A stretch of DNA of 64,000 nucleotides from Pararhodonellum marinum (GTDB lineage Bacteria; Bacteroidota; Bacteroidia; Cytophagales; Cyclobacteriaceae). Of the stretch, positions 18,613-28,133 are shown piece after piece. The DNA lies in assembly GCF_015354735.1 (NCBI RefSeq), contig NZ_JACEFJ010000006.1:124001-188000 (forward strand), written 5' to 3'. Under the pieces are notes generated by a model. It made no database searches. It was not told where the DNA came from and saw only the letters and a list, made by a program, of their open reading frames with translations. Every line of letters starts with the position of its first letter. The first letter of the stretch is position 1. The position numbers and the translations under genes were made by a program.

Positions 18613-19551
18613 TTGCACTTAAATTCAGCAAAATATGCCCAGATCATCAAAGCCCAGGCCAAGGCACTGGGATTTGAGCTTTGCGGCATTGCCAAAGCCG
18701 AGTTTCTGGAAGAGGAAGCCCCCCGGCTTGAAGCATGGCTTAATCGAAACTACCAAGGCAAAATGGCCTACATGGCCAATCACTTCGACAAAAGGCTTGA
18801 TCCTACCCTCTTGGTGGATGGAGCCAAGACAGTGGTCAGTTTGGTTTATAATTATTACCCTAAAAACAAATTACCCGAGTCTTCTTCTGATTACAAATTG
18901 GCCAAATATGCCTATGGGGATGATTATCATTTTGTGATTAAAGATAAGCTGAAGCGTTTTTTGGAGGCTTTGAGGGAAAGCATTGGGGAAATTGCAGGAA
19001 GGGCTTTTGTGGACTCAGCTCCCGTGATGGAGCGGCAATGGGCACAACGGTCAGGTTTGGGTTGGTTGGGAAAAAACAGCCTTTTGCTAAATCCAAAAAT
19101 AGGCAGCTTCTTTTTTCTTGCTGAACTGATCATTGATCTGGAAGTCAGTCCTGATGCTCCGATCACGAAAGACTATTGCGGAACCTGCACGCGATGCTTG
19201 GATGCCTGTCCCACTGATGCTATTGTCGCCAATCAGGTAGTAGATGCTTCTAAGTGCATCTCTTATTTTACCATAGAGCTCAAAGATGCCCTTCCTTCAG
19301 AGATGAAAGGAAAATTTGAAAACTGGGTATTCGGATGTGACATCTGTCAGGACGTATGTCCTTGGAACCGGTTTTCAAAGCCCCATCAGGAATCGGGGTT
19401 CTTACCCCACCCAGAACTGGAAAATTTTAAGAACAAAGATTGGGAAGAGCTGACCAAAGAAACCTTTGATAAGGTTTTTCAGCATTCTGCGGTAAAAAGA
19501 AGCAAGTTTGAAGGGCTAAGACGAAATATCAAATTCAACAAAGGAGAGTAG
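18613..19551 (+). CDS. queG: Epoxyqueuosine reductase QueG (TTG start)
   Basis: Last step of queuosine synthesis for tRNA, cobalamin- and Fe-S-dependent. The 312-aa protein has [20 protein letters not shown] at the N-terminus, the cobalamin-site segment [15 protein letters not shown], and two 4Fe-4S clusters: [12 protein letters not shown] (about 189-200) and [10 protein letters not shown] (about 241-250). The codon before the TTG at 18613 is an in-frame TAA (18610-18612), and the next in-frame ATG lies about 50 residues in, beyond conserved sequence. TTG is therefore the only plausible start. No TAnnTTTG box lies just upstream, consistent with read-through from ruvB. Confidence 0.95.
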   Translation: MHLNSAKYAQIIKAQAKALGFELCGIAKAEFLEEEAPRLEAWLNRNYQGKMAYMANHFDKRLDPTLLVDGAKTVVSLVYNYYPKNKLPESSSDYKLAKYAYGDDYHFVIKDKLKRFLEALRESIGEIAGRAFVDSAPVMERQWAQRSGLGWLGKNSLLLNPKIGSFFFLAELIIDLEVSPDAPITKDYCGTCTRCLDACPTDAIVANQVVDASKCISYFTIELKDALPSEMKGKFENWVFGCDICQDVCPWNRFSKPHQESGFLPHPELENFKNKDWEELTKETFDKVFQHSAVKRSKFEGLRRNIKFNKGE

Positions 19552-19588
19552 ACAATATTGGGGTCTTTAAAAAATGAATTGTTGCTTA

Positions 19589-19614
19589 TAAAAAAACCCC
19601 GAGGCTTCGGGGTT
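19589..19614 (-). terminator. Terminator of the 63-residue minus-strand gene
   Basis: AACCCCGA (19595-19602), loop GGCT, TCGGGGTT (19607-19614). On the minus strand the stem is followed by a run of T (plus-strand A run 19590-19596), so it ends the gene at 19621-19812 rather than queG. Confidence 0.85.
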
Positions 19615-19620
19615 CTTGTA

Positions 19621-19812
19621 TTATACTGCGAGCTTTACAAAGTATTTGTTGAGCACTGGTTCATAAATTTTTGAAAAAGTCTTGTAACACCATTCTTTGA
19701 ATTCCTGAATCTCAGCCGGAACCAGGAGATTCAACCCTTTGCGCAACTCTTTCTCGAAGAGCCTTCCGTCAAAACTAACTTTCATCAAGATGGTCTTAAC
19801 ATATTCTATCAT
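19621..19812 (-). CDS. Small conserved-looking protein of unknown function (63 aa)
   Basis: MIEYVKTILMKVSFDGRLFE and onward to YFVKLAV. No signal peptide or membrane segment; mixed charged helices (RLFEKELRKGLNLLVPAEIQ). I do not recognise a named family. It is supported as real by a strong terminator placed exactly behind its stop and by its isolated position between queG and batD. The aromatic, Lys-rich C-terminal half could bind a partner protein, but no function can be given. Confidence 0.7.
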   Translation of the reverse strand: MIEYVKTILMKVSFDGRLFEKELRKGLNLLVPAEIQEFKEWCYKTFSKIYEPVLNKYFVKLAV

Positions 19813-19934
19813 GATTTAGGGTTTTTAAAGTTTAACAATAAATAACACGTTTTTTTAAAATACGAACTATCTTCACATTTGTTGCCTATAAAATATACTT
19901 GTTAATTTGCGTTTAATATTGTGAAGACGCTGTC

Positions 19935-21377
19935 ATGGAAATAACGAAATATTATCTCATTTTATTATCATTTTTTTTCTTGCTTATTGCTCCCTGTTGC
20001 TTGGCACAGGAAGTTAGGGTAGAATTGGGTCCTAGTGAAGTGGCACTCAATGAGACGTTCTTTATAAAAGTAACGATTTCCAATGAGAAAGTAAAGTCCT
20101 ACGATCAATTTCCTGAAATCCCCGGATTCCAAAAACAGGGCATCTCCCAGTCCTCCTCCATGAACCTCATCAATGGACAGATGAGCAGTTCAAACAGCAT
20201 CATGCAGTATTACAAACCCATACGAAAAGGTCAATATACATTGGGTACTTTTACCATCAAAATCAACGGGGAGGATCATACTTCAGCCGGAAAAAACATC
20301 ACCATTACGGATCCCGCTTCCGGTCAGTCCAGATCAAGAAGCCAGGATCCTTTTGATGACTTTTTTGGACGAGGTGAGGCTCCGGAATATATAGAGTTGG
20401 AAGATGAGGCGTTTTTTTCCATGTCGCTGGACAAAAATGAGGTATATGTGGGCGAAGGCTTCAATGTCTCACTCGCATTTTTCATGTCTGAAACCAATCA
20501 AGCCCCCTTCAACTTCCATGAACCGGGCAAGCAGCTGGAATCCATTCTCAAAAAAATCAAACCCAGCAATGTTTGGGAGGAAAATTTCAACATTTTCAAC
20601 ATCCAACCCGAAGCGGTGGAAATCAATGGAAAACGCTGGACCAAATTCAAGGTATATGAGGCTACATTTTATCCCTTCTCAGAGGGTGAAATAGAACTTC
20701 CGCAGATCGGATGGGAGATGATCAAATACCGTGTGGCCAAAAACCCGTCTTTCTTTGGAAGCAACCGACAGGAAGACTTTAAGACATTCTACTCTTCTTC
20801 AAAAACAGTAAAAGTGAAGCCACTCCCACCCCATCCGCTCAAAAACGAAGTGAGTGTGGGAGATTATCGGCTCAGGGAAAATTTCACCCAAAAGGAAGTG
20901 GGCACCGGAGAGGGTTTTACCTATAATTTTGGCATCACAGGAGAGGGAAACATCAACGCCATTGGAAAGCCGAGATTGATCCAAGGTCAAAAACTTAACA
21001 CATACGATCCTAATGTGCGACAAGAAATCAACCGGGGAATGGGCAAGGTCAGGGGGATCAAAGAATTCAATTACTTCATGACTATCAATGAGCCAGGTGA
21101 ACACCAGCTGGCCAAAAACCTGGAATTTATTTTCTTCAATCCGACACAGGAACGCTATGACACCCTGAGACCAATGGCAGTTGTACTTGCGGAGGGAGAG
21201 AGCAAACTTAACCAGTCGATTTCCTCTACTAGACTAGGGGGGATCTATGATTTGATAGAAGTAGAGGACAATAAGCTTTTAAACCCAAGATATAAGTATT
21301 ATTTTTCGGCCTTTATTAATTTGCTGTTACTTGGTTCAGTGATTTTGCTGGTCATCTTGCTTGTGAAAAGAAAATAA
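19935..21377 (+). CDS. batD: BatD family protein
   Basis: A 480-aa protein with signal peptide ([17 protein letters not shown]), beta-sandwich repeats ([20 protein letters not shown] at 25-44; [20 protein letters not shown] near 158) and one C-terminal membrane helix ([20 protein letters not shown]). This is the BatD layout from the Bacteroides aerotolerance operon, thought to act with BatA-E and MoxR at the membrane. It is shorter than the roughly 580-600 aa usual for the family, and no other bat gene is adjacent; instead it overlaps aroC by one base. A stand-alone BatD paralogue is the most careful reading. Confidence 0.85.
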   Translation: MEITKYYLILLSFFFLLIAPCCLAQEVRVELGPSEVALNETFFIKVTISNEKVKSYDQFPEIPGFQKQGISQSSSMNLINGQMSSSNSIMQYYKPIRKGQYTLGTFTIKINGEDHTSAGKNITITDPASGQSRSRSQDPFDDFFGRGEAPEYIELEDEAFFSMSLDKNEVYVGEGFNVSLAFFMSETNQAPFNFHEPGKQLESILKKIKPSNVWEENFNIFNIQPEAVEINGKRWTKFKVYEATFYPFSEGEIELPQIGWEMIKYRVAKNPSFFGSNRQEDFKTFYSSSKTVKVKPLPPHPLKNEVSVGDYRLRENFTQKEVGTGEGFTYNFGITGEGNINAIGKPRLIQGQKLNTYDPNVRQEINRGMGKVRGIKEFNYFMTINEPGEHQLAKNLEFIFFNPTQERYDTLRPMAVVLAEGESKLNQSISSTRLGGIYDLIEVEDNKLLNPRYKYYFSAFINLLLLGSVILLVILLVKRK

Positions 21378-22453
21378 TGGGGAATACATTTGGGCGGGTT
21401 TTTAGGATAAGTACCTTCGGTGAATCTCACGGAAAAGGGCTGGGTGTCATCATTGATGGTTGTCCTGCGGGCCTTTCGATAGATGAAAATTTTATCAGAG
21501 AAGAACTCCAAAGGAGGAAACCTGGCCAATCCAAAATCACCACACAAAGAAAAGAGGAGGACGATTTTCAGATTCTTTCCGGGGTTTTTGAAGGGAAAAG
21601 CATGGGAACTCCCATTTCCATCATTATCCACAATACGGATCAGAAAAGCAAAGACTATTCCCACATCGCAGATAAATTCAGACCCTCCCATGCGGATTAT
21701 ACCTATTTTGAGAAATATGGGATCCGGGATTATCGGGGCGGCGGAAGAAGCAGTGCCAGGGAAACAGCCGCCAGAGTAGCGGCTGGAGCGGTTGCTAAAA
21801 TGCTGCTGAAACATTTTGGCGTTTCCATCCATGCTTATGTCAGTCAGACCGGGGATATTGTTTTGGATAAGGCTTACGGTGAACTTGATTTAAGCCTAAC
21901 AGAAAGCAACATTGTTCGTTGCCCCGATCCCAAGGTAGCTGAGGCAATGATTGATTATATCGATGATATCCGAAAGAGCAGAGACACCGTTGGCGGTGTG
22001 GTAAGCTGTGTGGCCAAGCAGGTCCCTCCCGGATTGGGAGAGCCTGTGTTTGATCGCCTGCATGCAGAATTGGGAAAAGCCATGTTGAGCATCAATGCGG
22101 TTAAAGGTTTTGAATACGGTAGCGGCTTTGAAGGAGTACGCATGCGAGGTTCCCAACACAACGATGCCTTTTATCAGGAGGGCGATACCGTCCGCACTCG
22201 GACCAACCATTCAGGAGGGATTCAGGGAGGGATTTCCAATGGAGAAGACATTTATTTCAGGGTAGCTTTTAAACCTGTGGCTACCATCATGCAAGACCAA
22301 GAGAGTGTCAATGAAGCTGGTGAAACTGTGGTGGTATCAGGAAAAGGTCGGCATGACCCCTGCGTTGTGCCTCGAGCTGTACCGATTGTGGAGGCCATGA
22401 CGGCCCTTGTATTGGCAGACTATCTCTTGTTGAACAGATTGAGCAAACTATAA
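21377..22453 (+). CDS. aroC: Chorismate synthase
   Basis: Converts EPSP to chorismate with reduced FMN, the last common step for aromatic amino acids. The 358-aa protein begins [20 protein letters not shown] with the family motif, followed by [14 protein letters not shown], the signature [20 protein letters not shown] and [10 protein letters not shown] with [13 protein letters not shown]. Full length. Its ATG shares one base with the batD stop (TAATG), so translation is likely coupled. Confidence 0.98.
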   Translation: MGNTFGRVFRISTFGESHGKGLGVIIDGCPAGLSIDENFIREELQRRKPGQSKITTQRKEEDDFQILSGVFEGKSMGTPISIIIHNTDQKSKDYSHIADKFRPSHADYTYFEKYGIRDYRGGGRSSARETAARVAAGAVAKMLLKHFGVSIHAYVSQTGDIVLDKAYGELDLSLTESNIVRCPDPKVAEAMIDYIDDIRKSRDTVGGVVSCVAKQVPPGLGEPVFDRLHAELGKAMLSINAVKGFEYGSGFEGVRMRGSQHNDAFYQEGDTVRTRTNHSGGIQGGISNGEDIYFRVAFKPVATIMQDQESVNEAGETVVVSGKGRHDPCVVPRAVPIVEAMTALVLADYLLLNRLSKL

Positions 22454-22475
22454 AAGCCTGACTAAATTCCCAGAT

Positions 22476-23810
22476 ATGTTGAAAAAAATACCCCTTCATA
22501 CACAAATCATCATCGGCTTGGTATTGGGCCTGATCTTCGGACTGGTAGTAGTCAAGTTTGGTTTCTCTAAAGATTTCACCATCAACTTCATCAAGCCCGT
22601 AGGCACTATTTTTATCAATGCCCTAAAAATGATTGCCGTCCCCTTGGTGTTGGCTTCCTTGATTGTAGGGGTCTCTAATTTGGGCGATATTTCCAAGTTA
22701 AGCCGAATTGGGGGCAAAACCATCGCCACTTACATGATTACCACCATTATTGCCGTGTCCTTGGGTTTGGGCTTAGTCAACCTGTTCAAGCCGGGAAACA
22801 GCCTACCTGATGAAACACGGGAAAAATTGATGGCTCAGTTCGAAGGAGATGTAGGTACCAAAATGGGACAAGCGGCTGAGCTCAAGGAACAAGGCCCACT
22901 ACAACCCTTGGTGGATATGGTCCCGCAAAATTTCTTTTTAGCTACTACAGACAATACCAGCATGCTTCAGGTGGTCTTTTTTGCCATCATTGCCGGTATT
23001 GGTTTATTGCAGATCCCCAAAGAAAAAGCCGCCCCAGTGATTGCTTTTTTTGATGGTTTCAATGACCTGATCATACAGATAGTCAATTACATCATGATGA
23101 TTGCCCCCTATGGGGTTTTTGCTTTGATGGCTTCATTGATTGTGGAAATCACGGGAGATGACCCCGATTCTGCAGTTGACCTTTTGCTCGCGTTGCTAAA
23201 ATACAGTTTGGTGGTTATTGGAGGCTTGTTGTTGATGATCATGGGGATCTATCCTGGTATTTTGAAATTGTTTACCAAAGTCCGATACATCGATTTTTTC
23301 AAAGCCATCCGGCCTGCCCAACTGTTGGCTTTCAGTACCAGTTCCAGTTCGGCAACGCTTCCGGTCACCATGAAACAGGTGGAGGAAGAATTGGGTGTAT
23401 CGGAAGAGGTGAGCAGTTTTGTCCTTCCTCTTGGGGCTACCATCAATATGGATGGCACCAGCCTTTATCAGGGAGTGGCAGCCGTTTTTATCGCTCAGGC
23501 TTTGGGGATGGAATTGACTTTGACCCAACAGCTGATGATTGTCCTGACAGCCACCCTAGCCTCTATAGGCTCAGCGGGGGTACCGGGTGCAGGTCTGATC
23601 ATGCTGATCATTGTTTTGGAATCCATCGGAGTACCTGCAGCAGGCATAGCCCTCATCATTGCACCGGATAGGATCCTGGACATGTTCAGAACGGTAGTCA
23701 ATGTGACCGGAGATGCGACGGTATGTACCGTGGTGGCCAGCACGGAAGGAGAGTTACCCGATGGACTGATCAGACAATCCAATCCGCTTACCGCGACTGT
23801 GGCTGAATGA
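22476..23810 (+). CDS. Dicarboxylate/amino acid:cation symporter (DAACS family)
   Basis: A 444-aa membrane transporter of the GltP/DctA/EAAT fold. Visible motifs: the serine-rich hairpin AFSTSSSSATLPVTM, LPLGATINMDGTSLYQG in TM7, and GSAGVPGAGLIMLIIVLESI in hairpin 2; IAPDRILDMFRTVVNVTGDA in TM8 contains the Asp, Thr and Asn residues that bind amino acid carboxylates in this family. It probably imports glutamate/aspartate or C4-dicarboxylates with Na+ or H+. It follows aroC by 22 nt, but the link is not functional in any obvious way. Confidence 0.93.
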   Translation: MLKKIPLHTQIIIGLVLGLIFGLVVVKFGFSKDFTINFIKPVGTIFINALKMIAVPLVLASLIVGVSNLGDISKLSRIGGKTIATYMITTIIAVSLGLGLVNLFKPGNSLPDETREKLMAQFEGDVGTKMGQAAELKEQGPLQPLVDMVPQNFFLATTDNTSMLQVVFFAIIAGIGLLQIPKEKAAPVIAFFDGFNDLIIQIVNYIMMIAPYGVFALMASLIVEITGDDPDSAVDLLLALLKYSLVVIGGLLLMIMGIYPGILKLFTKVRYIDFFKAIRPAQLLAFSTSSSSATLPVTMKQVEEELGVSEEVSSFVLPLGATINMDGTSLYQGVAAVFIAQALGMELTLTQQLMIVLTATLASIGSAGVPGAGLIMLIIVLESIGVPAAGIALIIAPDRILDMFRTVVNVTGDATVCTVVASTEGELPDGLIRQSNPLTATVAE

Positions 23811-23818
23811 TGAACTTG

Positions 23819-24720
23819 ATATCGGAGGAAAAGCTGGAAGCTCAAAGGTGAAAGGTGAAAGTAGAGAGAACTGGATATCAGAGGAAAAGCTGAAAGCTCG
23901 AAGGTGAAAGCTGAAAGGTGAAAGTAGAGAGAACTGGATATCGGAGGAAAAGCTCAAAGCTCGAAGGTGAAAGCTGAAAGTAGAGAGAACCGGATATCAG
24001 AGGAAATGCTGAAAGCTCTAGCGTGAAAGGTGAAAGTAGAGAGAACAGAAAACTGGATATCAGAGGAAAAGCTGAAAGCTCGAAAGTGAAAGGTAAAAGT
24101 AGTGAGAACTGGATATCGGAGGAAAAGCTCAAAGCTCGAAGGTAAAAGCTGAAAGCAGAGAGAACCGGATATCAGAGGAAATGCTGAAAGCTCTAGCGTG
24201 AAAGGTGAAAGTAGAGAGAACAGAAAACTGGATATCAGAGGAAAAGCTGAAAGCTCGAAGGTGAAAGAAGAGAGAACAGAGAACTGGATATCGGAGGAAA
24301 AGCTCAAAGCTCGAAGGTAAAAGCTGAAAGCAGAGAGAACCGGATATCAGAGGAAATGCTGAAAGCTCTAGCGTGAAAGGTGAAAGTAGAGAGAACAGAA
24401 AACTGGATATCAGAGGAAAAGCTGAAAGCTCGAAGGTGAAAGAAGAGAGAACAGAGAACTGGATATCGGAGGAAAAGCTCAAAGCTCGAAGGTAAAAGCT
24501 GAAAGCAGAGAGAACCGGATATCAGAGGAAATGCTGAAAGCTCTAGCGTGAAAGGTGAAAGTAGAGAGAACAGAAAACTGGATATCCGAGGAAAAGCTGA
24601 AAGCTCGAAGGTGAAAGAAGAGAGAACAGAGAACTGGATATCAGAGAAACAGCTGGAAGCTCGAAGGTGAAAGCTGAAAGTAAATAGCAGCGGATATCAG
24701 AGAAAGGGAAACCAGGATAT
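23819..24720. repeat. Purine-rich tandem array with 175-bp higher-order units
   Basis: About 17 copies of a roughly 56-bp monomer, nearly all opening with GGATATC (an EcoRV site) followed by A/G-rich sequence with GAAAGCT and GGTGAAAG blocks. Monomer types A (GGATATCGG), B (GGATATCAGAGGAAATGCTG) and C recur in order. The A monomers begin at 23936, 24111, 24286 and 24461, and the array breaks at 24636, giving four units of exactly 175 bp, of which the last three are almost identical. The plus strand is strongly purine-biased. It lies between the convergent ends of the symporter and a barrel-protein gene. As 175 is not a multiple of 3 and monomers have no fixed frame, it is noncoding despite open frames on the minus strand. 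There are no unique spacers, so it is not CRISPR. Confidence 0.95.
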
Positions 24721-24743
24721 CTGTTTTAGTTAATCTCAAAAAA

Positions 24744-25397
24744 CTACTTCAAAACCTGAAACAAATAGGAAATCGTCAATTCGGTATTGGTGAAATTCAT
24801 GTCAAAGATCCGGTTCAGGTTTTCCTGCCTCCCAAATTCATAGGAATACCTCAGTTCAGCCTGAAGCGTGCTTTTCCCAAATAAGTTGGAAATGCCAACT
24901 CCAGCGGTCAATCCATACATCATATTTTTTGGAGCTACCTCCGGGGTCCCATATTCAGGCAATATAGGAGGAAATGTGCTTTCCCATTCCCGGCTGATGT
25001 CTGTGGCATTGGTCAAAAACCCAAAATGAGGTCCAAGTTTGATGTGAAACCTTCCTCTGTTTCCGAGGTAAAAATTAGATAAAATGGGAATTTTTAGGTA
25101 TTCAAAACGGCTTTCATTTTGTCTCATCAGGGTGTCCCTTTCGACAAAGCCCAAGGTAATTTGCTGGAATTCCAATTGTATGCCGGCGTTCTTTGCCACA
25201 AAATGTTCTATGACCAAAGAGAAAGTGGGCTGGGTGACCGCACCCGTACGGGCAGATGGACTTCCTGGGCTGTGCCTGTAAGACAAAGAGGAATTGGTTA
25301 CCCCTCCTTTTATTCCTATACTGGTCTGGGCTTGAAGATCCACCAGTAAGTTTAATCCCAATAAACAGGCAACCAAAAAGATCCTCATTTCAATCAT
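24744..25397 (-). CDS. Outer membrane beta-barrel protein, PorT-like
   Basis: A 217-aa protein with signal peptide (MRIFLVACLLGLNLLVDLQA preceded by MIE), then SIGIKGGVTNSSLSYRH and alternating strands (LKIPILSNFYLGNRGRFHIK, YGLTAGVGISNLFGKSTLQA) ending in ELTISYLFQVLK. This is the small porin-like PorT/OMP_b-brl_2 architecture of Bacteroidota; a specific role in secretion cannot be claimed. The start at 25397 is chosen over the ATG at 25388 because a TATTTTTG box (25402-25409, minus) ends 4 nt before it. Confidence 0.8.
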   Translation of the reverse strand: MIEMRIFLVACLLGLNLLVDLQAQTSIGIKGGVTNSSLSYRHSPGSPSARTGAVTQPTFSLVIEHFVAKNAGIQLEFQQITLGFVERDTLMRQNESRFEYLKIPILSNFYLGNRGRFHIKLGPHFGFLTNATDISREWESTFPPILPEYGTPEVAPKNMMYGLTAGVGISNLFGKSTLQAELRYSYEFGRQENLNRIFDMNFTNTELTISYLFQVLK

Positions 25398-25401
25398 GGC
25401 C

Positions 25402-25409
25402 CAAAAATA
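25402..25409 (-). promoter_or_regulatory. -7 box TATTTTTG, 4 nt before the barrel-protein ATG
   Basis: Perfect TAnnTTTG match on the minus strand; 4 nt separate it from the ATG at 25397, predicting an mRNA with almost no leader. No clear -33 TTTG. Confidence 0.5.
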
Positions 25410-25499
25410 ACGAAATGATTCATAAATTAAGTATGGCTTGTTTATTCAAAAAAAGACCTCAAATTCCTTGCCTCCAAAAGTGGAGAAAGGGGTTGTGAG

Positions 25500-25571
25500 C
25501 GAAGAGTCTTCGTATTTTCGAAGAGATGCCTGCCCGAAAGTCAGGCGGGCTTCGGCAGGCTCAGCATGACA
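25500..25571. repeat. Palindromic intergenic element between convergent ends
   Basis: Two inverted repeats: CGAAGA-g-TCTTCG (25500-25512) and GCCTGCCCGAA (25528-25538) pairing with TTCGGCAGGC (25551-25560), one base bulged, enclosing AGTCAGGCGGGC. It is followed by TCAGCATGAC. I know sequences of the type 'TTCGGCAGGCTCAGCATGAC' as scattered intergenic repeats in Bacteroidota genomes. It lies downstream of guaB (minus strand) and may also act as its terminator. Confidence 0.65.
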
Positions 25572-25606
25572 TCAAATCTAGCTCTGTCTTGTTAGTGTTT
25601 TTTCAA

Positions 25607-27085
25607 TTACATTTTAGGGCTATAGTTCGGGGCTTCTCGGGTTACGCTTACATCATGCGGATGGGATTCCCGTACGCCCGCAGCAGTGATTTTGACAAAT
25701 TTGCCATTGTTTTTCAGGTCTTCGATGGTTTTGGTCCCACAATAACCCATTCCCGCCTGAAGTCCCCCTACCAATTGGTACAAGACCTCAGAAACCAGAC
25801 CCTTGAATGGAACCCGACCTACGATGCCTTCAGGTACCAGTTTTTTGATGTTGTCTTCAGCATCCTGGAAGTACCGGTCTTTCGAACCAGATTCCATGGC
25901 TTCCAATGAACCCATGCCTCGGTATGATTTGAATTTTCGGCTTTCAAAGATGATGATCTCTCCCGGGGCCTCTTCAGTACCGGCCAATAGAGACCCAATC
26001 ATAATGGAGCTTGCTCCCCCAGCGATGGCTTTTACCACATCACCGGAATACCTTACTCCACCGTCAGCAATGACAGGAACATTTCTTCCTTTCAGGGCAT
26101 TGGCACATTCAAATACAGCCGAAAGCTGCGGTACCCCTACCCCTGCAATGACCCGGGTGGTACAGATACTTCCCGGACCTACACCCACTTTAACCGCATC
26201 TGCACCTGCATCTGCCAGAGCAATGGCTGCTTCTGGGGTGGCTATGTTTCCTACGATGACATCCAAGTCGGGAAAAGCCGCTTTGATTTTTTTACAGGTT
26301 TCGATCACTCCTTTGGAATGGCCATGAGCCGTATCGATGGACACCACATCCACGCCAGCTTGCTTTAGGGCTTCGACCCGCTCCACAATATCCGGAGTCA
26401 CTCCGACCGCTGCCCCAACGCGTAATCTACCGAATTCATCCTTACAGGCGTGTGGTTTGTCTTTCCTCTTCAGGATATCCTTGTAGGTGATCAGACCAGT
26501 CAACTTATAATTGTCATCCACGATGGGAAGTTTTTCAATTTTGTATTCCTGTAGGATCTCCTCTGCCTGTTCCAAGGTGATTCCGGCCTTGGCTGTGATG
26601 AGGTTCTCCACCGTCATAATTTCTTTGATATCCCGATTGGGATCTTTGATAAACCTCAAGTCTCTGTTGGTGATGATGCCTTTCAGGGTCCGGTCCTCAT
26701 CCACCACAGGGATTCCCCCTATGTGGTATTCACTCATGATATGTTCTGCATCCCTCACTTTTGCATCAACATGCAAGGTGATGGGATCCAGAATCATCCC
26801 GCTTTGAGACCGCTTTACCTTTCGGACTTGCGCAGCCTGTTTTTCGATGGACATGTTCTTGTGAATAAAACCAAGACCTCCCTCCAATGCCACAGCAATG
26901 GCCAATTCGGCCTCAGTCACCGTATCCATGGCGGCGGACACCAAAGGGATGTTGAGGCGGATATTCTTGGTAAGAAAGGTGGTGGTGTCGGTCTCTCTCG
27001 GTAAAACTTCGGAATATCCGGGGACCAATAGCACATCATCGTAGGTGAGCGCTTCGAAAAGAAATTTATCAGTATTGAGATTCAT
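25607..27085 (-). CDS. guaB: Inosine-5'-monophosphate dehydrogenase
   Basis: Oxidises IMP to XMP with NAD+, the committed step to GMP. The 492-aa protein has the (beta/alpha)8 barrel interrupted by two CBS domains (about 95-205), the catalytic loop [11 protein letters not shown] with Cys near residue 305, [20 protein letters not shown], and the flap [17 protein letters not shown]. Length is normal. A strong promoter lies directly upstream. Confidence 0.98.
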   Translation of the reverse strand: MNLNTDKFLFEALTYDDVLLVPGYSEVLPRETDTTTFLTKNIRLNIPLVSAAMDTVTEAELAIAVALEGGLGFIHKNMSIEKQAAQVRKVKRSQSGMILDPITLHVDAKVRDAEHIMSEYHIGGIPVVDEDRTLKGIITNRDLRFIKDPNRDIKEIMTVENLITAKAGITLEQAEEILQEYKIEKLPIVDDNYKLTGLITYKDILKRKDKPHACKDEFGRLRVGAAVGVTPDIVERVEALKQAGVDVVSIDTAHGHSKGVIETCKKIKAAFPDLDVIVGNIATPEAAIALADAGADAVKVGVGPGSICTTRVIAGVGVPQLSAVFECANALKGRNVPVIADGGVRYSGDVVKAIAGGASSIMIGSLLAGTEEAPGEIIIFESRKFKSYRGMGSLEAMESGSKDRYFQDAEDNIKKLVPEGIVGRVPFKGLVSEVLYQLVGGLQAGMGYCGTKTIEDLKNNGKFVKITAAGVRESHPHDVSVTREAPNYSPKM

Positions 27086-27118
27086 AGCAAATCAGGTTAG
27101 GTGACCCTATTTGCCCGT

Positions 27119-27151
27119 CAAAGATACAAACATTTTCATATGCTAATCAAA
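27119..27151 (-). promoter_or_regulatory. guaB promoter, TTTG-N21-TATCTTTG
   Basis: On the minus strand TTTG (27148-27151), 21 nt, then TATCTTTG (27119-27126). Both elements fit the Bacteroidota -33/-7 consensus; the leader to the ATG at 27085 would be about 30 nt. Confidence 0.7.
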
Positions 27152-27344
27152 TCCCAAAGAAAATAAATTACTTACAAGGCATTGTCGAGAAGAAAAAAAG
27201 GAATTTTATTTGGGTGAGCGGCTTAATGGAAGTTTGGTTTGTTTCAAGGAAATGGAAACAAATCGATATGGAAGGCTTAATTTCAACATGAAATTTACCA
27301 TGACAATGAGTCTAAAGTTGCTTAGTAACCTTGCTCTGACTCTT

Positions 27345-28133
27345 TCAAATCCCCCAATCGTAAAAAGCCCTCCCTGCCAAGGCATTCCATAGCATGGCAA
27401 AAGAAAACAGAAAATAAAGACTCCCAAAAATCCATACGGGCAAGGTTTTATGTCTGAAAAAAAACCACCCGACCAAAGGCAATACCTGCAAAGCATGCAA
27501 TCCGAGGAAATGGGCCACCCTCAGATCGCCATAGGCTTTGGCCCAGTTGAGAAAAAATATGCCTTCTACACCATCTTTGGCACCGACGGTATGACCTAGG
27601 TTGGAGGTCATGAAAAAACCTTCAAAACTTGCCAAAATAAAAATCAACATCCCAAGCCTGATGGCCAGGTGATAGCCTTTGGGCAGATTGTCTACTTTGG
27701 CATAGAGCATAAAAGCCCAAAAAACCAATAAGGTATTAAGAACAATGGCAATACCCATGATCTGAAACAATATCATGTCCTGAAAAGTGGAGACATTATA
27801 GTGAGAACCTACTCCGCGGGCAGCTTGCCTGATGATGATGGCCATTTCTACAAAAAATATGAAAACGATGCCCCAACTTATTGTCCCTATTTTTCTTTTC
27901 TGAGGCAAATGCCAAAGCAACCAAGCCATGGTCCATGCAAAAATCCACAATGAAATGAGGAATTTCATAGGTTTGATCCAGATATTGATCCCGGCAAAAG
28001 TGCGTTCTTCCGAGAAAGACAAAATCAATAGAACAAAAAAGGTCAACAGACTCAAACTTCCAAACCAAGCCAATAAGGTGTTTCGCCTGAAAAGCTCAGA
28101 TAAAAAATTTAATGGGTGTAAGGTGGTTGCCAT
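27345..28133 (-). CDS. Unknown integral membrane protein (about 7 helices)
   Basis: From MATTLHPLNFLSELFRRNTL at 28133 this is 262 aa with about seven hydrophobic helices, including TLLAWFGSLSLLTFFVLLIL, MKFLISLWIFAWTMAWLLWH and the His-containing FLGLHALQVLPLVGWFFFRH. Conserved-looking polar residues inside helices (HYNVSTFQDMILFQIMG; NLGHTVGAKDG) suggest a binding site. I do not recognise the family. The ATG lies inside the end of the upstream ABA4-like gene (25-nt overlap), so the two are translated together. An earlier in-frame start (28229) would lie deeper in that gene. Confidence 0.75.
   Translation of the reverse strand: MATTLHPLNFLSELFRRNTLLAWFGSLSLLTFFVLLILSFSEERTFAGINIWIKPMKFLISLWIFAWTMAWLLWHLPQKRKIGTISWGIVFIFFVEMAIIIRQAARGVGSHYNVSTFQDMILFQIMGIAIVLNTLLVFWAFMLYAKVDNLPKGYHLAIRLGMLIFILASFEGFFMTSNLGHTVGAKDGVEGIFFLNWAKAYGDLRVAHFLGLHALQVLPLVGWFFFRHKTLPVWIFGSLYFLFSFAMLWNALAGRAFYDWGI

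Noticed and set aside
23954-24482. Repeated open frames of about 117 codons on the minus strand (SDIQFS, AFPLISS peptides)
   Set aside because: They fall in the tandem array; the 175-bp period is not a multiple of 3, so the frame changes each unit. No start or signal consistent with a gene.
23819-24720. CRISPR array
   Set aside because: Monomers vary gradually without unique spacers and no cas gene is present.
27206-27496. 96-codon frame downstream of the seven-helix membrane gene
   Set aside because: Overlaps the real gene end in another frame and crosses the gap without support.
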